Source of the DNA: Mycoplana rhizolycopersici
Lineage (GTDB): Bacteria; Pseudomonadota; Alphaproteobacteria; Rhizobiales; Rhizobiaceae
Direction of reading: 5' to 3'
NCBI RefSeq assembly: GCF_013378445.1
Contig: NZ_JABXYK010000028.1
Coordinates: 1 to 41,079 of the forward strand
DNA length: 41,079 nt
The notes beneath the pieces are model-generated. The model searched no databases and was not told the DNA's origin. It saw nothing but the letters and a program-made list of their open reading frames with translations. The stretch's first letter is position 1, and each line of letters begins with the position of its first letter. This document shows positions 34,264 to 41,079 of the stretch, piece after piece. The translations under genes and the position numbers were made by a program.

Positions 34264-35070
34264 ATGATGAACATCATCGCACGCAACATTCAGCCCGATA
34301 TCCCGGCCTATTCTCCAGCCGGCAACGAATGCACCCTGTTCGAAACAGCCTGGACGCGACAACTGCCGCTTCTGCTGAAGGGACCGACAGGCTGTGGCAA
34401 GACCCGTTTCGTCAGCCATATGGCGCAGAAGCTCGGTCTGCCGCTGACCACCGTGTCTTGCCACGACGATCTGGCTGCTGCCGATCTCACCGGCCGATTC
34501 CTCTTGAAAGGTGGTGAAACGGTTTGGGTCGACGGACCGCTGACCCGGGCCGTGCGCGATGGCGGCGTCTGCTATCTCGATGAAGTGGTTGAGGCCCGCA
34601 AGGATGTCGCCGTGGTGTTGCATCCTCTGACCGACGACCGGCGCATCCTGCCCTTGGAGCGCACAGGCGAAGAGCTCGAAGCGCCGCCAGCCTTCATGCT
34701 CGTCGTTTCTTACAATCCCGGCTATCAGAGCCTGCTCAAGGCCCTGAAGCCTTCAACCCGTCAGCGCTTCGTCGCCATCGAGTTCGATTTCCTACCCAAG
34801 GCGCGGGAGATCGAGGTTGTCTCGGCAGAAAGTGGATTGCCTGCCACGGCTGTAGAGCCATTGGTCGAGTTGGCGTGGCGGCTGCGGGCGCTGAAAGGTC
34901 ATGACCTGGAAGAGGGTGTTTCGACGCGCCTGCTGGTTTACTGCGCGAGCCTCATTGATGCCGGTCTTGCGCCACGCGACGCCGTTCGTGCCGCCATGAT
35001 TGAGCCGCTGACCGACGAACCTGACGTGCGTACTGCACTCGTGGAACTGGCACAGGCGGTCATCCGCTAG
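34264..35070 (+). CDS. norQ: NorQ, MoxR-type AAA+ ATPase
   Basis: This 268-residue AAA+ protein has Walker A GPTGCGKT (40-47), Walker B GGVCYLDEV and sensor VVSYNPGYQ. NorQ works with NorD to insert or activate the non-heme iron of NorB. AAGGA five bases before the ATG at 34264 supports the first of two adjacent Met codons. norD follows after 9 bp. Confidence 0.95.
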   Translation: MMNIIARNIQPDIPAYSPAGNECTLFETAWTRQLPLLLKGPTGCGKTRFVSHMAQKLGLPLTTVSCHDDLAAADLTGRFLLKGGETVWVDGPLTRAVRDGGVCYLDEVVEARKDVAVVLHPLTDDRRILPLERTGEELEAPPAFMLVVSYNPGYQSLLKALKPSTRQRFVAIEFDFLPKAREIEVVSAESGLPATAVEPLVELAWRLRALKGHDLEEGVSTRLLVYCASLIDAGLAPRDAVRAAMIEPLTDEPDVRTALVELAQAVIR

Positions 35071-35079
35071 GAGAATGTC

Positions 35080-36978
35080 ATGCTGGACTTTCTGGAGCTC
35101 GAGGAAACGGTCGGACGCGCCTGGCACAGACTGGCCGGTGATACCCGCACCTGGCCACGTTACCCCGAAGCGGCGGTCCTGCTGGAGGACGTGCTTCCGG
35201 TACTTTCCGTCTGCTTTCGCGGCTTTGGCGGCGAAAGGACGGTGCAACTGGTACCGGCGCGGGCGAAGACCTCGCAACACCGGCTGAAGTTTCGCCAACG
35301 CATGGGGCTTGGCGAAGAAAAGCTCGTTCATCCAGCCCGGGACGAAGCGAGTGTGATGTTACCCCCGGTCCTCGACCTCATGCCGGAGCCATCGCTCAAT
35401 CTCGACCTCTATGTGTGGCTCGCGGCTGCCATGGCGGTGATGCCGCTTCGACCGATGTCCGAAACCGATCCCCTCAGGGCAGATCTCGACCTCCTCGACG
35501 CGGCGTCGACCCTCGAAGCCGAGGTCCTTAAAACCTTTCCCGGTCTCGTCGATCGCTATCGCAGGCTTTGCCGCGCCCTTCTTGCGGAGCGCAGACGCGG
35601 CTCGCTTCCGCGAGTGGAAGGCATTTTGGAAGACCGCATCATCGATCTCCTGCGCGGGGGCGCAGGCCTTGCTCCGCTTTCGGCTGGGGATGAATTGCCG
35701 GACCGGGCGCCTGCGGGGTACCTGCCGATCTTGCCCGTGCCGCTCTGGCCTCAGGCGGTTGTGAGAGCAGAATGGGCCGGCCGTCAGGAGATGGATCAGC
35801 CGGCCGGCTCGGGTCAGGCGGATGCACAAGCTGCCGGGCGTCACGTCGCGACACGCGAGAAGGATACCGCTGCCAAGGGCGAGCGCAGCCCCTTCATCCT
35901 CAACCGCTTTGAAAAGATCCTGGCCATGGCGGAGATGGTGAACGTCGATCGCCCCGCCGACGACAGCGACGATCACGATGCGTCGGCCGCCGATGAACTC
36001 GACGAGATGGTGCTCGGCGAGCGCAAGGGCAGACCAGCAGCAAAGTTCCGCTTCGACCTCGACCTGCCGCCAGAGGCGCTGATCCATTCCCCACTCGAAG
36101 CCGATCTCACCTATCCGGAATGGGACTATCGTCGCGGGGTCTACCTGAAGGATCATTGCCGCGTGGTGGCAGGTCCTGCTCCGAGCGATGAGGCCAGTCC
36201 GATCGCATCGGAGGAGATGAAGGCGCTGATCCGTCGCGTGCGGCGGCAGTTCGAGGCGATGCGTCCCCGCCATGAAATGTTGCGCGCCCAGGTCGATGGC
36301 GCCGATCTGGATCTTGATGCGGTGGTGCGTAGCCGAACGGAGCTCGTCGCCAGCGGCGAGTGTTCGGACCGCATCCACCTTGCAAGCCGGCCCCAGGGTC
36401 ACGATCTCGCAGTCACCTTGCTGGCCGACGTCTCCTTGTCGACAGATGCGTGGTTCAACGACCGCCGGGTACTCGACGTCGAAAAGGAGGCCCTGCTGGT
36501 GCTGGCCGAAGGGCTAGCCGCCTGCGGCGACCTGCATTCCATCTTGAGCTTCACGTCCAGGCGGCGCGATTGGGTCCGTGTTGAGACAGTGAAGGATTTC
36601 GACGAGCCGATGAGCGCCGTTGTGCGCCACCGGATCGCGGCTCTGAAACCCGGCTATTACACCCGAATGGGTGCAGCAATCCGCCACGCCTCGGCCAAGC
36701 TTGCCGAACGGCCAAACAGGAAACACCTGCTGCTGGTGTTGACCGACGGCAAGCCGAATGACGTGGATCATTACGAGGGTCGTTATGCGCTTGAAGACAC
36801 GCGTCGGGCCGTGGGCGAAGCGAGGCGGCGTGGCATCCATGTCTTCGGCGTCACGGTTGATCAGGATGCCAAGACCTATGTGCCTGCCGTCTTCGGCCAC
36901 CACGGTTATGCTGTCGTGCCCGATATCCGCCGCCTGCCGGCCGCTTTGCCACAAATCTACCGCGCGCTCGTCCGCTGA
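35080..36978 (+). CDS. norD: NorD, VWA-domain assembly factor of nitric oxide reductase
   Basis: This 632-residue protein has a C-terminal von Willebrand A domain with a MIDAS metal site, LLADVSLSTDAW, and a later LVLTDGKPNDVDHYEG. The large N-terminal region (1-440) includes a Gly/Asp/Glu-rich segment (about 290-330) and charged stretches. It acts with NorQ on the cytoplasmic side to activate NorCB. GGAG six bases before the ATG fits. A strong hairpin follows its stop. Confidence 0.95.
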   Translation: MLDFLELEETVGRAWHRLAGDTRTWPRYPEAAVLLEDVLPVLSVCFRGFGGERTVQLVPARAKTSQHRLKFRQRMGLGEEKLVHPARDEASVMLPPVLDLMPEPSLNLDLYVWLAAAMAVMPLRPMSETDPLRADLDLLDAASTLEAEVLKTFPGLVDRYRRLCRALLAERRRGSLPRVEGILEDRIIDLLRGGAGLAPLSAGDELPDRAPAGYLPILPVPLWPQAVVRAEWAGRQEMDQPAGSGQADAQAAGRHVATREKDTAAKGERSPFILNRFEKILAMAEMVNVDRPADDSDDHDASAADELDEMVLGERKGRPAAKFRFDLDLPPEALIHSPLEADLTYPEWDYRRGVYLKDHCRVVAGPAPSDEASPIASEEMKALIRRVRRQFEAMRPRHEMLRAQVDGADLDLDAVVRSRTELVASGECSDRIHLASRPQGHDLAVTLLADVSLSTDAWFNDRRVLDVEKEALLVLAEGLAACGDLHSILSFTSRRRDWVRVETVKDFDEPMSAVVRHRIAALKPGYYTRMGAAIRHASAKLAERPNRKHLLLVLTDGKPNDVDHYEGRYALEDTRRAVGEARRRGIHVFGVTVDQDAKTYVPAVFGHHGYAVVPDIRRLPAALPQIYRALVR

Positions 36979-36995
36979 TCCGCGATCGCGCAAAG

Positions 36996-37029
36996 GAAAG
37001 CCCGGACCGAGTGATCGGTCCGGGCTTTC
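36996..37029. terminator. Strong hairpin between norD and hemN
   Basis: GAAAGCCCGGACCGA pairs perfectly over 15 bp with TCGGTCCGGGCTTTC around a GTGA loop. It sits between two convergent genes (norD stop 36978, hemN stop 37050) and can end transcription from both sides. The following T-run is short and broken (TCGTTTTCC). Confidence 0.85.
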
Positions 37030-37049
37030 TCGTTTTCCGTCGTCCTGTG

Positions 37050-38402
37050 TCAGGCCGCCGTGGCGTGCGTTCTGCCCGTCTCGCCGAGATAGGCATCGAA
37101 GCACGACGCCACCGTTCTGACCAGGAACCTGTGCTCTGTCTCGACGCGTAGCACATCGCCACGCCAGCTCACGATCCCTTCCTCCACCAAAGTCCTAAGC
37201 CGCGAATTTGCTTCACCAATGCTCTCGTGGGAGAGCTCGAAGCCCTCCGGCATGGCTCCGAAGTCAAGCTGGAAGTCGCACATCAGGCGCTCGATAATCC
37301 AGCCCCGGATGCGGTCCTCCAGTGTCAGGCGGTAGCCTTTTGACGTGGCGAGCTCCCCGGACGAGATGAGATTGGCATATCTGCCGATCGCGACGTCGTT
37401 TTGTGCGTAGCCTTCAGCAAAACGCCCGATCGCTGAGGAGCCGAATCCGATCAGCGTAGATGCGTTGTCGGTCGTATATCCTTGGAAGTTGCGATGCAGT
37501 GTCTGGTTATCAGCTGCGATCGAAAGCGTGTCTTCGGGCAGCGCAAAGTGATCGAGACCGATGCGGCGGTAACCGGCTTCGCACAGCGCTATTGCGATGG
37601 CTTCCGCCTGTGCATGTCGCTCATGCGCATCGCCAAGGGCTGCCGCGTCGATTAGGCGCTGATGCTTCTTGAAGCTCGGCACATGCGCGTAGCCGAACAC
37701 GGCGAAGCGGTCCGGACGCATGGCCGCAGCCACACGCGCAGTTTCGATTGCAGACTCCACGGTCTGATGGGGCAGACCGTAGATCAGGTCGAAGTTGACG
37801 CTTTTTGCACCTGCCTTGCGCAGATGATAAAGGGCCGTTGCGGTTTGCTCTGCCGACTGGATGCGATTGATCGCCTTTTGCACCTTCGGATCGAAACTCT
37901 GCACCCCGAGACTGGCCCTGGTGATCCCCGCCTCGCCGAGAGCCTCCGCCATTTCAAGGGTGAGCGTTCGTGGATCGATTTCTATCGCGACTTCGGTCGC
38001 GCTGCTAATGCCGAAGGTGGCCGCCAGCGTTGCTGTCAGATCGAGAAATTCAGTCGGCGTCATGATGGTCGGCGTGCCGCCGCCGAAGTGAATATCACTG
38101 ACGCTCTGTCGTCCCCCCATCGCTTTTCCCACTGAGCGAATTTCCTGTTTCAGGATGGTCAGGTAGTCGAGGATCGGCGCGTCCTTTTGGGTGATCGTGG
38201 TGTGGCAACCGCAATACCAGCACATGGATCGACAAAAAGGCACATGCAGATACAGCGACACCGGATCGTTTTGCGGAATCGACATCAACCAGTCGCGGTA
38301 GGTGCCCGCGCCTATGCTGGTGGAAAAACGGGGCGCTGTCGGATAGCTCGTGTAACGCGGCAAGCGGCTTTCGCCATAACGGCGGATTATGTCTGCATTC
38401 AT
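37050..38402 (-). CDS. hemN: Oxygen-independent coproporphyrinogen III dehydrogenase HemN
   Basis: This 450-residue radical-SAM enzyme has YLHVPFCRSMCWYCGCHT with Cys 57, 61 and 64 for the [4Fe-4S] cluster. SIHFGGGTP-like (SDIHFGGGTPTIMTP) and C-terminal HemN segments follow. It converts coproporphyrinogen III to protoporphyrinogen IX without O2, needed to make heme for NorCB under denitrifying conditions. GGAG seven bases before the ATG at 38402 fixes the start; the reading frame extends upstream without a start signal. A TTG-N8-CAA box lies 60.5 bp upstream. Confidence 0.96.
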   Translation of the reverse strand: MNADIIRRYGESRLPRYTSYPTAPRFSTSIGAGTYRDWLMSIPQNDPVSLYLHVPFCRSMCWYCGCHTTITQKDAPILDYLTILKQEIRSVGKAMGGRQSVSDIHFGGGTPTIMTPTEFLDLTATLAATFGISSATEVAIEIDPRTLTLEMAEALGEAGITRASLGVQSFDPKVQKAINRIQSAEQTATALYHLRKAGAKSVNFDLIYGLPHQTVESAIETARVAAAMRPDRFAVFGYAHVPSFKKHQRLIDAAALGDAHERHAQAEAIAIALCEAGYRRIGLDHFALPEDTLSIAADNQTLHRNFQGYTTDNASTLIGFGSSAIGRFAEGYAQNDVAIGRYANLISSGELATSKGYRLTLEDRIRGWIIERLMCDFQLDFGAMPEGFELSHESIGEANSRLRTLVEEGIVSWRGDVLRVETEHRFLVRTVASCFDAYLGETGRTHATAA

Positions 38403-38455
38403 TGTATCGCTCCGGTTTGACGCCGTCACGATAGAGGCCCGCCCCAAGGCCTTCC

Positions 38456-38469
38456 TTGTCGAAAGGCAA
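38456..38469. promoter_or_regulatory. CRP/FNR-family box for hemN
   Basis: TTGTCGAAAGGCAA fits TTG-N8-CAA, centred 60.5 bp before the hemN ATG. A start near 38421 and a leader of about 19 nt are predicted. The next box is exactly 41 bp away. Confidence 0.6.
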
Positions 38470-38496
38470 AGAGGAGCGCGGCTTTCCCGGTTTTGC

Positions 38497-38510
38497 TTGT
38501 CACAGCACAA
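38497..38510. promoter_or_regulatory. CRP/FNR-family box for the DUF2249 genes
   Basis: TTGTCACAGCACAA fits TTG-N8-CAA, with the CACAA half seen in NnrR sites. It is centred 97.5 bp before the first DUF2249 gene; a start near 38545 is predicted. It resembles the box at 40833 (TTGTTCCAGCACAA). Confidence 0.6.
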
Positions 38511-38600
38511 CGAACGCTTCGGACGATAGGCTATTCGATTGTCCTGCGGAGCAGCCGAGCTGTCCCGACTGAAGCCCGACCATTGGAAGAAAGCAATCGA

Positions 38601-38882
38601 ATGACTGTTGTCGAAGAACATATACTGAAACTAGATGTGCGTGAGATTCCCCATTGGGAGCGGCATCCCCGCATATTCGGCATGTTGAATTCACTGCTCC
38701 CAGACTATGAGCTGATCCTGACCGTCGATCATGATCCGGTTCCGCTCTATTACCATCTTGAAATGCATTATGATGGGATGTTCGGGTGGGAATACCTGAT
38801 GCGGGGTCCGGAGATATGGGAAGTTCGGATTCGCCGGAAGAAACACGAAGGCTGCAACTGCAACTGCGGTGGTGGTCATTGA
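38601..38882 (+). CDS. DUF2249 protein, small
   Basis: This 93-residue DUF2249 protein has the family core LDVREIPHWERHPRIFGMLNSL and YELILTVDHDPVPLYYHLE, and ends in a Cys/His-rich tail (CNCNCGGGH) that may bind metal. Members of this family often accompany denitrification and hemerythrin genes; their function is not established. It is divergent from hemN. Confidence 0.87.
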   Translation: MTVVEEHILKLDVREIPHWERHPRIFGMLNSLLPDYELILTVDHDPVPLYYHLEMHYDGMFGWEYLMRGPEIWEVRIRRKKHEGCNCNCGGGH

Positions 38883-38969
38883 GGTCTGTGGGAGCGGTCG
38901 GTAAGCGCCGGTCGCTCCAAGCCCACGCATCACCACTAATAATCATGTTGTGGCAGATCGGGAGGTGAA

Positions 38970-39494
38970 ATGTCGACGGCGACCAACTTCAAGATACTCG
39001 ACGTACGGCCCATCCTGCGCAGAGGTGGCGAGCCCTTTCCCGCGATTATGGACGCGGTTCAGTCCTTGCGGCCAGGCGAAGGTTTGCAATTGTTTGCAAC
39101 GTTTCGTCCTGTGCCACTGTTGAGCGTCATGGCGCGGCGCGGCTATTCGGCCGAAGTCAAGGAGTTGGACAGCGGTGAGTGGGAGGTTCTGTTCGTGCCG
39201 GTTTCTCAGACAAGCACGAAGGTTTTTCACTCCATGGGTGCAGAGGAAGCGGCCGCCTGGCCTGATCCTTTGTGGAGCGTGGACCTTACTGAACATGTAC
39301 CACCGGCCCCTATGGAAAAGGTTCTTTCGCTAATTGAACTCATGGAGCCGGGCGAAGTGCTGTTCGCGGTGTTTTCAGAGGAATCGCGCTTTCTCGGCGC
39401 GGAGCTGGAAAAGCGTGGTCACCAATGGGTTGGCAATCTCGACACGTCAAAGCGTGCTTATCGCATGTTGATCCGAGTGGGCGGTGAAGGTTGA
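38970..39494 (+). CDS. Two-domain DUF2249 protein
   Basis: This 174-residue protein has two DUF2249 repeats. The first is FKILDVRPILRRGGEPFPAIMDAVQSLRPGEGLQLFATFRPVPLL (about 8-52). The second starts near residue 95 with SVDLTEHVPPAPMEKVLSLIELMEPGEVLFAVFSEE. GGAGG before the ATG supports the start. Its last 37 bases overlap the 3' end of the convergent nnrS. It probably shares a transcript with the small DUF2249 gene 87 bp upstream. Confidence 0.88.
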   Translation: MSTATNFKILDVRPILRRGGEPFPAIMDAVQSLRPGEGLQLFATFRPVPLLSVMARRGYSAEVKELDSGEWEVLFVPVSQTSTKVFHSMGAEEAAAWPDPLWSVDLTEHVPPAPMEKVLSLIELMEPGEVLFAVFSEESRFLGAELEKRGHQWVGNLDTSKRAYRMLIRVGGEG

Positions 39495-40702
39495 CGACCG
39501 GGTTGCCGCTGAACGTGGCATAGCAGTCTTGCGTTGTCGCTAAGAAAGAGAACAAAAGCGGCAATCCAGAACAGTCCGGACGTCGTGGTAAAAGGTGCAT
39601 GGAATCCAGGAATGAGATCGGCTGTTATGCGCAAGCATGCAGCGATGAGGAGGAGTGGAACTGGCAGCCGCTGAAACCTGGACCGCTTTTCATTTTGCCC
39701 GGTATGAAGCGCGATTGAACGCATCATGATTGCAAGCATCATTCCCGTCACGGCACCGATGGCAAGAAGATGAATGGCTGCGAGCGGGCCGAGCATGCCG
39801 AACCCGGTTGCTGCAATCCCCAACATCCCGATAGCCATGAAGCCGTAAGACAGCTGCATCGCTGTGATCATAGACGACCGTAGGATGATTGGCCTGAACC
39901 ATCTTGCTGCGCGCACGAGGTGCAAGCTGGCTGCGACAAGGGCCGTGATGCCCGTGAGTGCCCCAAACGGTTCAAAGGTCCAGATCATTGCTGCAAGGAA
40001 AGTGGCGACCAGGACAAATCGATCAACCATACGATTTGTAGGCGCGAGGCGTGACCTGCCTGTCTGGGCAAGCCAGTTGTTTGTAAAGCTAGGGATGATC
40101 TTGCTCGCGGTCGCCGTGATCAACAGTATGTAAACGGAGAGACCTGCCCGCGCCCAGGGCCCCACATCGCCTCCGTTCATGGCTACGATGTGGAACCCGC
40201 CATTGATCAGGGCGAGAGAGGTGAGGCAAAGGATTGGCTTCGCATCCGCGATCCGCCCCGCGACCCAGACCTCTTTCAGGCAATAATAGGCGAAGAGTGG
40301 AAGGAAGATCCAGTCGAGCAGGAGGGTGATGAGAGCAGATGTGTCTGTGACCATCAGCATTGAAATGCGACCCGCGATCCAGATGAAGGCAAGTCCCGCA
40401 AGCGGTCTACCGGACAGGGGAAAGCGACCGGTCCAGTTGGGCACGGTGGTCATCAAATAGCCGACCAGAACCGCCGGCATAAACCCGAATAGAAGCTCAT
40501 GCGCATGCCAGGTTGATTGCCCGTAGCCACCCGCAACGTCGAGCCAGCCGTTGAACACGGCGATCCAGATCATGACTGCCGCAATGGCCCACAAACCCGC
40601 CCCGAGAAAAAATGGCCGGAAACCGTAAGAGAGTAAAACAGGCCCTTGTCGTCCAAGGCCCCGCGGAATGCCTTTTCTTTCTGTTTCGGTGACATCCTGC
40701 AT
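39458..40702 (-). CDS. nnrS: NnrS-family membrane protein (third copy)
   Basis: This 414-residue protein has about 12 TM segments and the full NnrS motif set: YGFRPFFLGAGLWAI, WHAHELLFGFMPAVLVGYLMTTVPNWTGRFPLSGRPL, KIIPSFTNNWLA and MMRSIALHTGQ. Unlike the two other copies it stands alone. A canonical FNR/FixK-type box, not an NnrR-like one, precedes it. Its promoter region is shared with the gene cut by the insertion sequence. Confidence 0.94.
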   Translation of the reverse strand: MQDVTETERKGIPRGLGRQGPVLLSYGFRPFFLGAGLWAIAAVMIWIAVFNGWLDVAGGYGQSTWHAHELLFGFMPAVLVGYLMTTVPNWTGRFPLSGRPLAGLAFIWIAGRISMLMVTDTSALITLLLDWIFLPLFAYYCLKEVWVAGRIADAKPILCLTSLALINGGFHIVAMNGGDVGPWARAGLSVYILLITATASKIIPSFTNNWLAQTGRSRLAPTNRMVDRFVLVATFLAAMIWTFEPFGALTGITALVAASLHLVRAARWFRPIILRSSMITAMQLSYGFMAIGMLGIAATGFGMLGPLAAIHLLAIGAVTGMMLAIMMRSIALHTGQNEKRSRFQRLPVPLLLIAACLRITADLIPGFHAPFTTTSGLFWIAAFVLFLSDNARLLCHVQRQPGRQPSPPTRINMR

Positions 40703-40755
40703 TCTTTTTTTCCCTTTCCTGCTTGCACTGGGCGCCAGGACCTAGACCTGCCGGA

Positions 40756-40769
40756 TTGATCTGGATCAA
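40756..40769. promoter_or_regulatory. FNR/FixK-type anaerobox for nnrS
   Basis: TTGATCTGGATCAA is a perfect TTGAT-N4-ATCAA palindrome, centred 60.5 bp before the nnrS ATG, the same distance as the hemN box. It is the only site in the window with both full FNR half-sites. Confidence 0.8.
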
Positions 40770-40832
40770 AGTATTTCCTCAAATCGGGACTTCTTCTGGC
40801 GGCGGAATGTCGCAGTATTCAAGTGGAGATCT

Positions 40833-40846
40833 TTGTTCCAGCACAA
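40833..40846. promoter_or_regulatory. CRP/FNR-family box for the interrupted gene
   Basis: TTGTTCCAGCACAA fits TTG-N8-CAA, centred 85.5 bp before the ATG at 40925. A start near 40881 is predicted. It nearly matches the box at 38497. Confidence 0.6.
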
Positions 40847-40924
40847 TTAATTTCTTGGGGGGTGAAGTACAACAGTGACAGCAGTTCGAGCGGGACGCTC
40901 ACTGGCTCACAAGGAGATAAGAGC

Positions 40925-40969
40925 ATGACCCAGATCCTCACTTTAACAAGACTGACCTTGCCCCGTTGA
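40925..40969 (+). pseudogene. 5' fragment of a gene interrupted by the insertion sequence
   Basis: ATG with AAGGAG eight bases upstream opens a frame MTQILTLTRLTLPR that stops after 14 codons at a TGA supplied by the insertion-sequence end. The promoter carries an NnrR-like box. The strong translation signal and regulated promoter imply a real gene that continues beyond the window. Position beside nnrS and the LTLTR start would fit nirK, but 14 codons are too few to identify it. Confidence 0.5.
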
Positions 40970-41079
40970 CCTAATCCATTTTGAAGTAAGCTCTGGGCCA
41001 TTGAGAGGACCAGAGGATGAAGCGCAACCGTTTCACGGACGAACAGATTATCGGTATATTGAAGGAGCACGAGGCAGGC
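40967..41079 (+). mobile_element. Left end of an IS3-family insertion sequence (partial)
   Basis: The element appears to begin with TGACCTAATCC at about 40967, 50 bp before its first gene, a distance usual for IS3 elements. It runs off the window. The exact terminus and target duplication cannot be confirmed without the right end. Confidence 0.7.
41017..41079 (+). CDS. IS3-family transposase OrfA, N-terminal fragment
   Basis: The first 21 codons read MKRNRFTDEQIIGILKEHEAG, closely matching the start of IS3/IS407-group OrfA, the helix-turn-helix protein that recognises the terminal repeats. AGAGG precedes the ATG. OrfB and the right end lie beyond the window. Confidence 0.88.
   Translation, partial: MKRNRFTDEQIIGILKEHEAG

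Noticed and set aside
40819-41070. 83-codon minus-strand frame across the insertion-sequence boundary
   Set aside because: It spans promoter sequence and the opposite-strand transposase start, so it is chance.

Overview
The window is from an alphaproteobacterium, most likely a member of the Rhizobiales and probably a plasmid or large accessory replicon. The reasons are GC-rich rhizobial-style coding, a DUF1612/helix-turn-helix protein of a family common on rhizobial plasmids, rhizobial-type nor/nnr gene order, and dense toxin-antitoxin and recombinase content. It ends in the left edge of an IS3-family insertion sequence. No tRNA, rRNA or CRISPR array was found.

Bases 1-16,700 are accessory DNA. 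They hold a tyrosine integrase (153-1325), a ParD/ParE pair, a Phd/VapC pair and the DUF1612 protein. A defence-like block follows: a short reverse transcriptase behind a small overlapping ORF and a folded leader, a convergent PD-(D/E)XK nuclease-like protein, a three-gene RES/Xre operon with an unrecognised 450-residue first gene, and a second, unrelated reverse transcriptase with an acidic linker and a helical C-terminus. A very large tyrosine recombinase (about 780 aa), an HNH endonuclease and HipBA complete the block. HipBA sits behind three evenly spaced operator-like repeats.

Bases 16,730-41,000 form an anaerobic nitrogen-oxide respiration cluster. It has a nitrate/nitrite-sensing (NIT) chemoreceptor, the di-iron repair protein Ric/DnrN, oxygen-independent ubiquinone synthesis (ubiT-ubiU-ubiV, plus divergent ubiD-ubiX), and an operon joining a NitT/TauT-type ABC transporter to two NnrS-like membrane proteins. 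These are followed by nnrU with a hemerythrin and a 51-aa membrane protein, norEF, norCBQD (the c-type nitric oxide reductase), hemN, two DUF2249 proteins and a third nnrS. The ubiquinone and heme genes supply oxygen-free routes to cofactors that NO respiration needs.

The second half is tied together by repeated TTG-N8-CAA sites (CRP/FNR family; several match the NnrR-like form TTGCG-N4-CRCAA) placed about 60-130 bp upstream of nearly every operon. One canonical FNR/FixK-type site, TTGAT-N4-ATCAA, precedes the last nnrS. At the right edge, an IS3-type element has inserted 14 codons into a gene with the same kind of promoter. That gene may be nirK, but too little remains to say.
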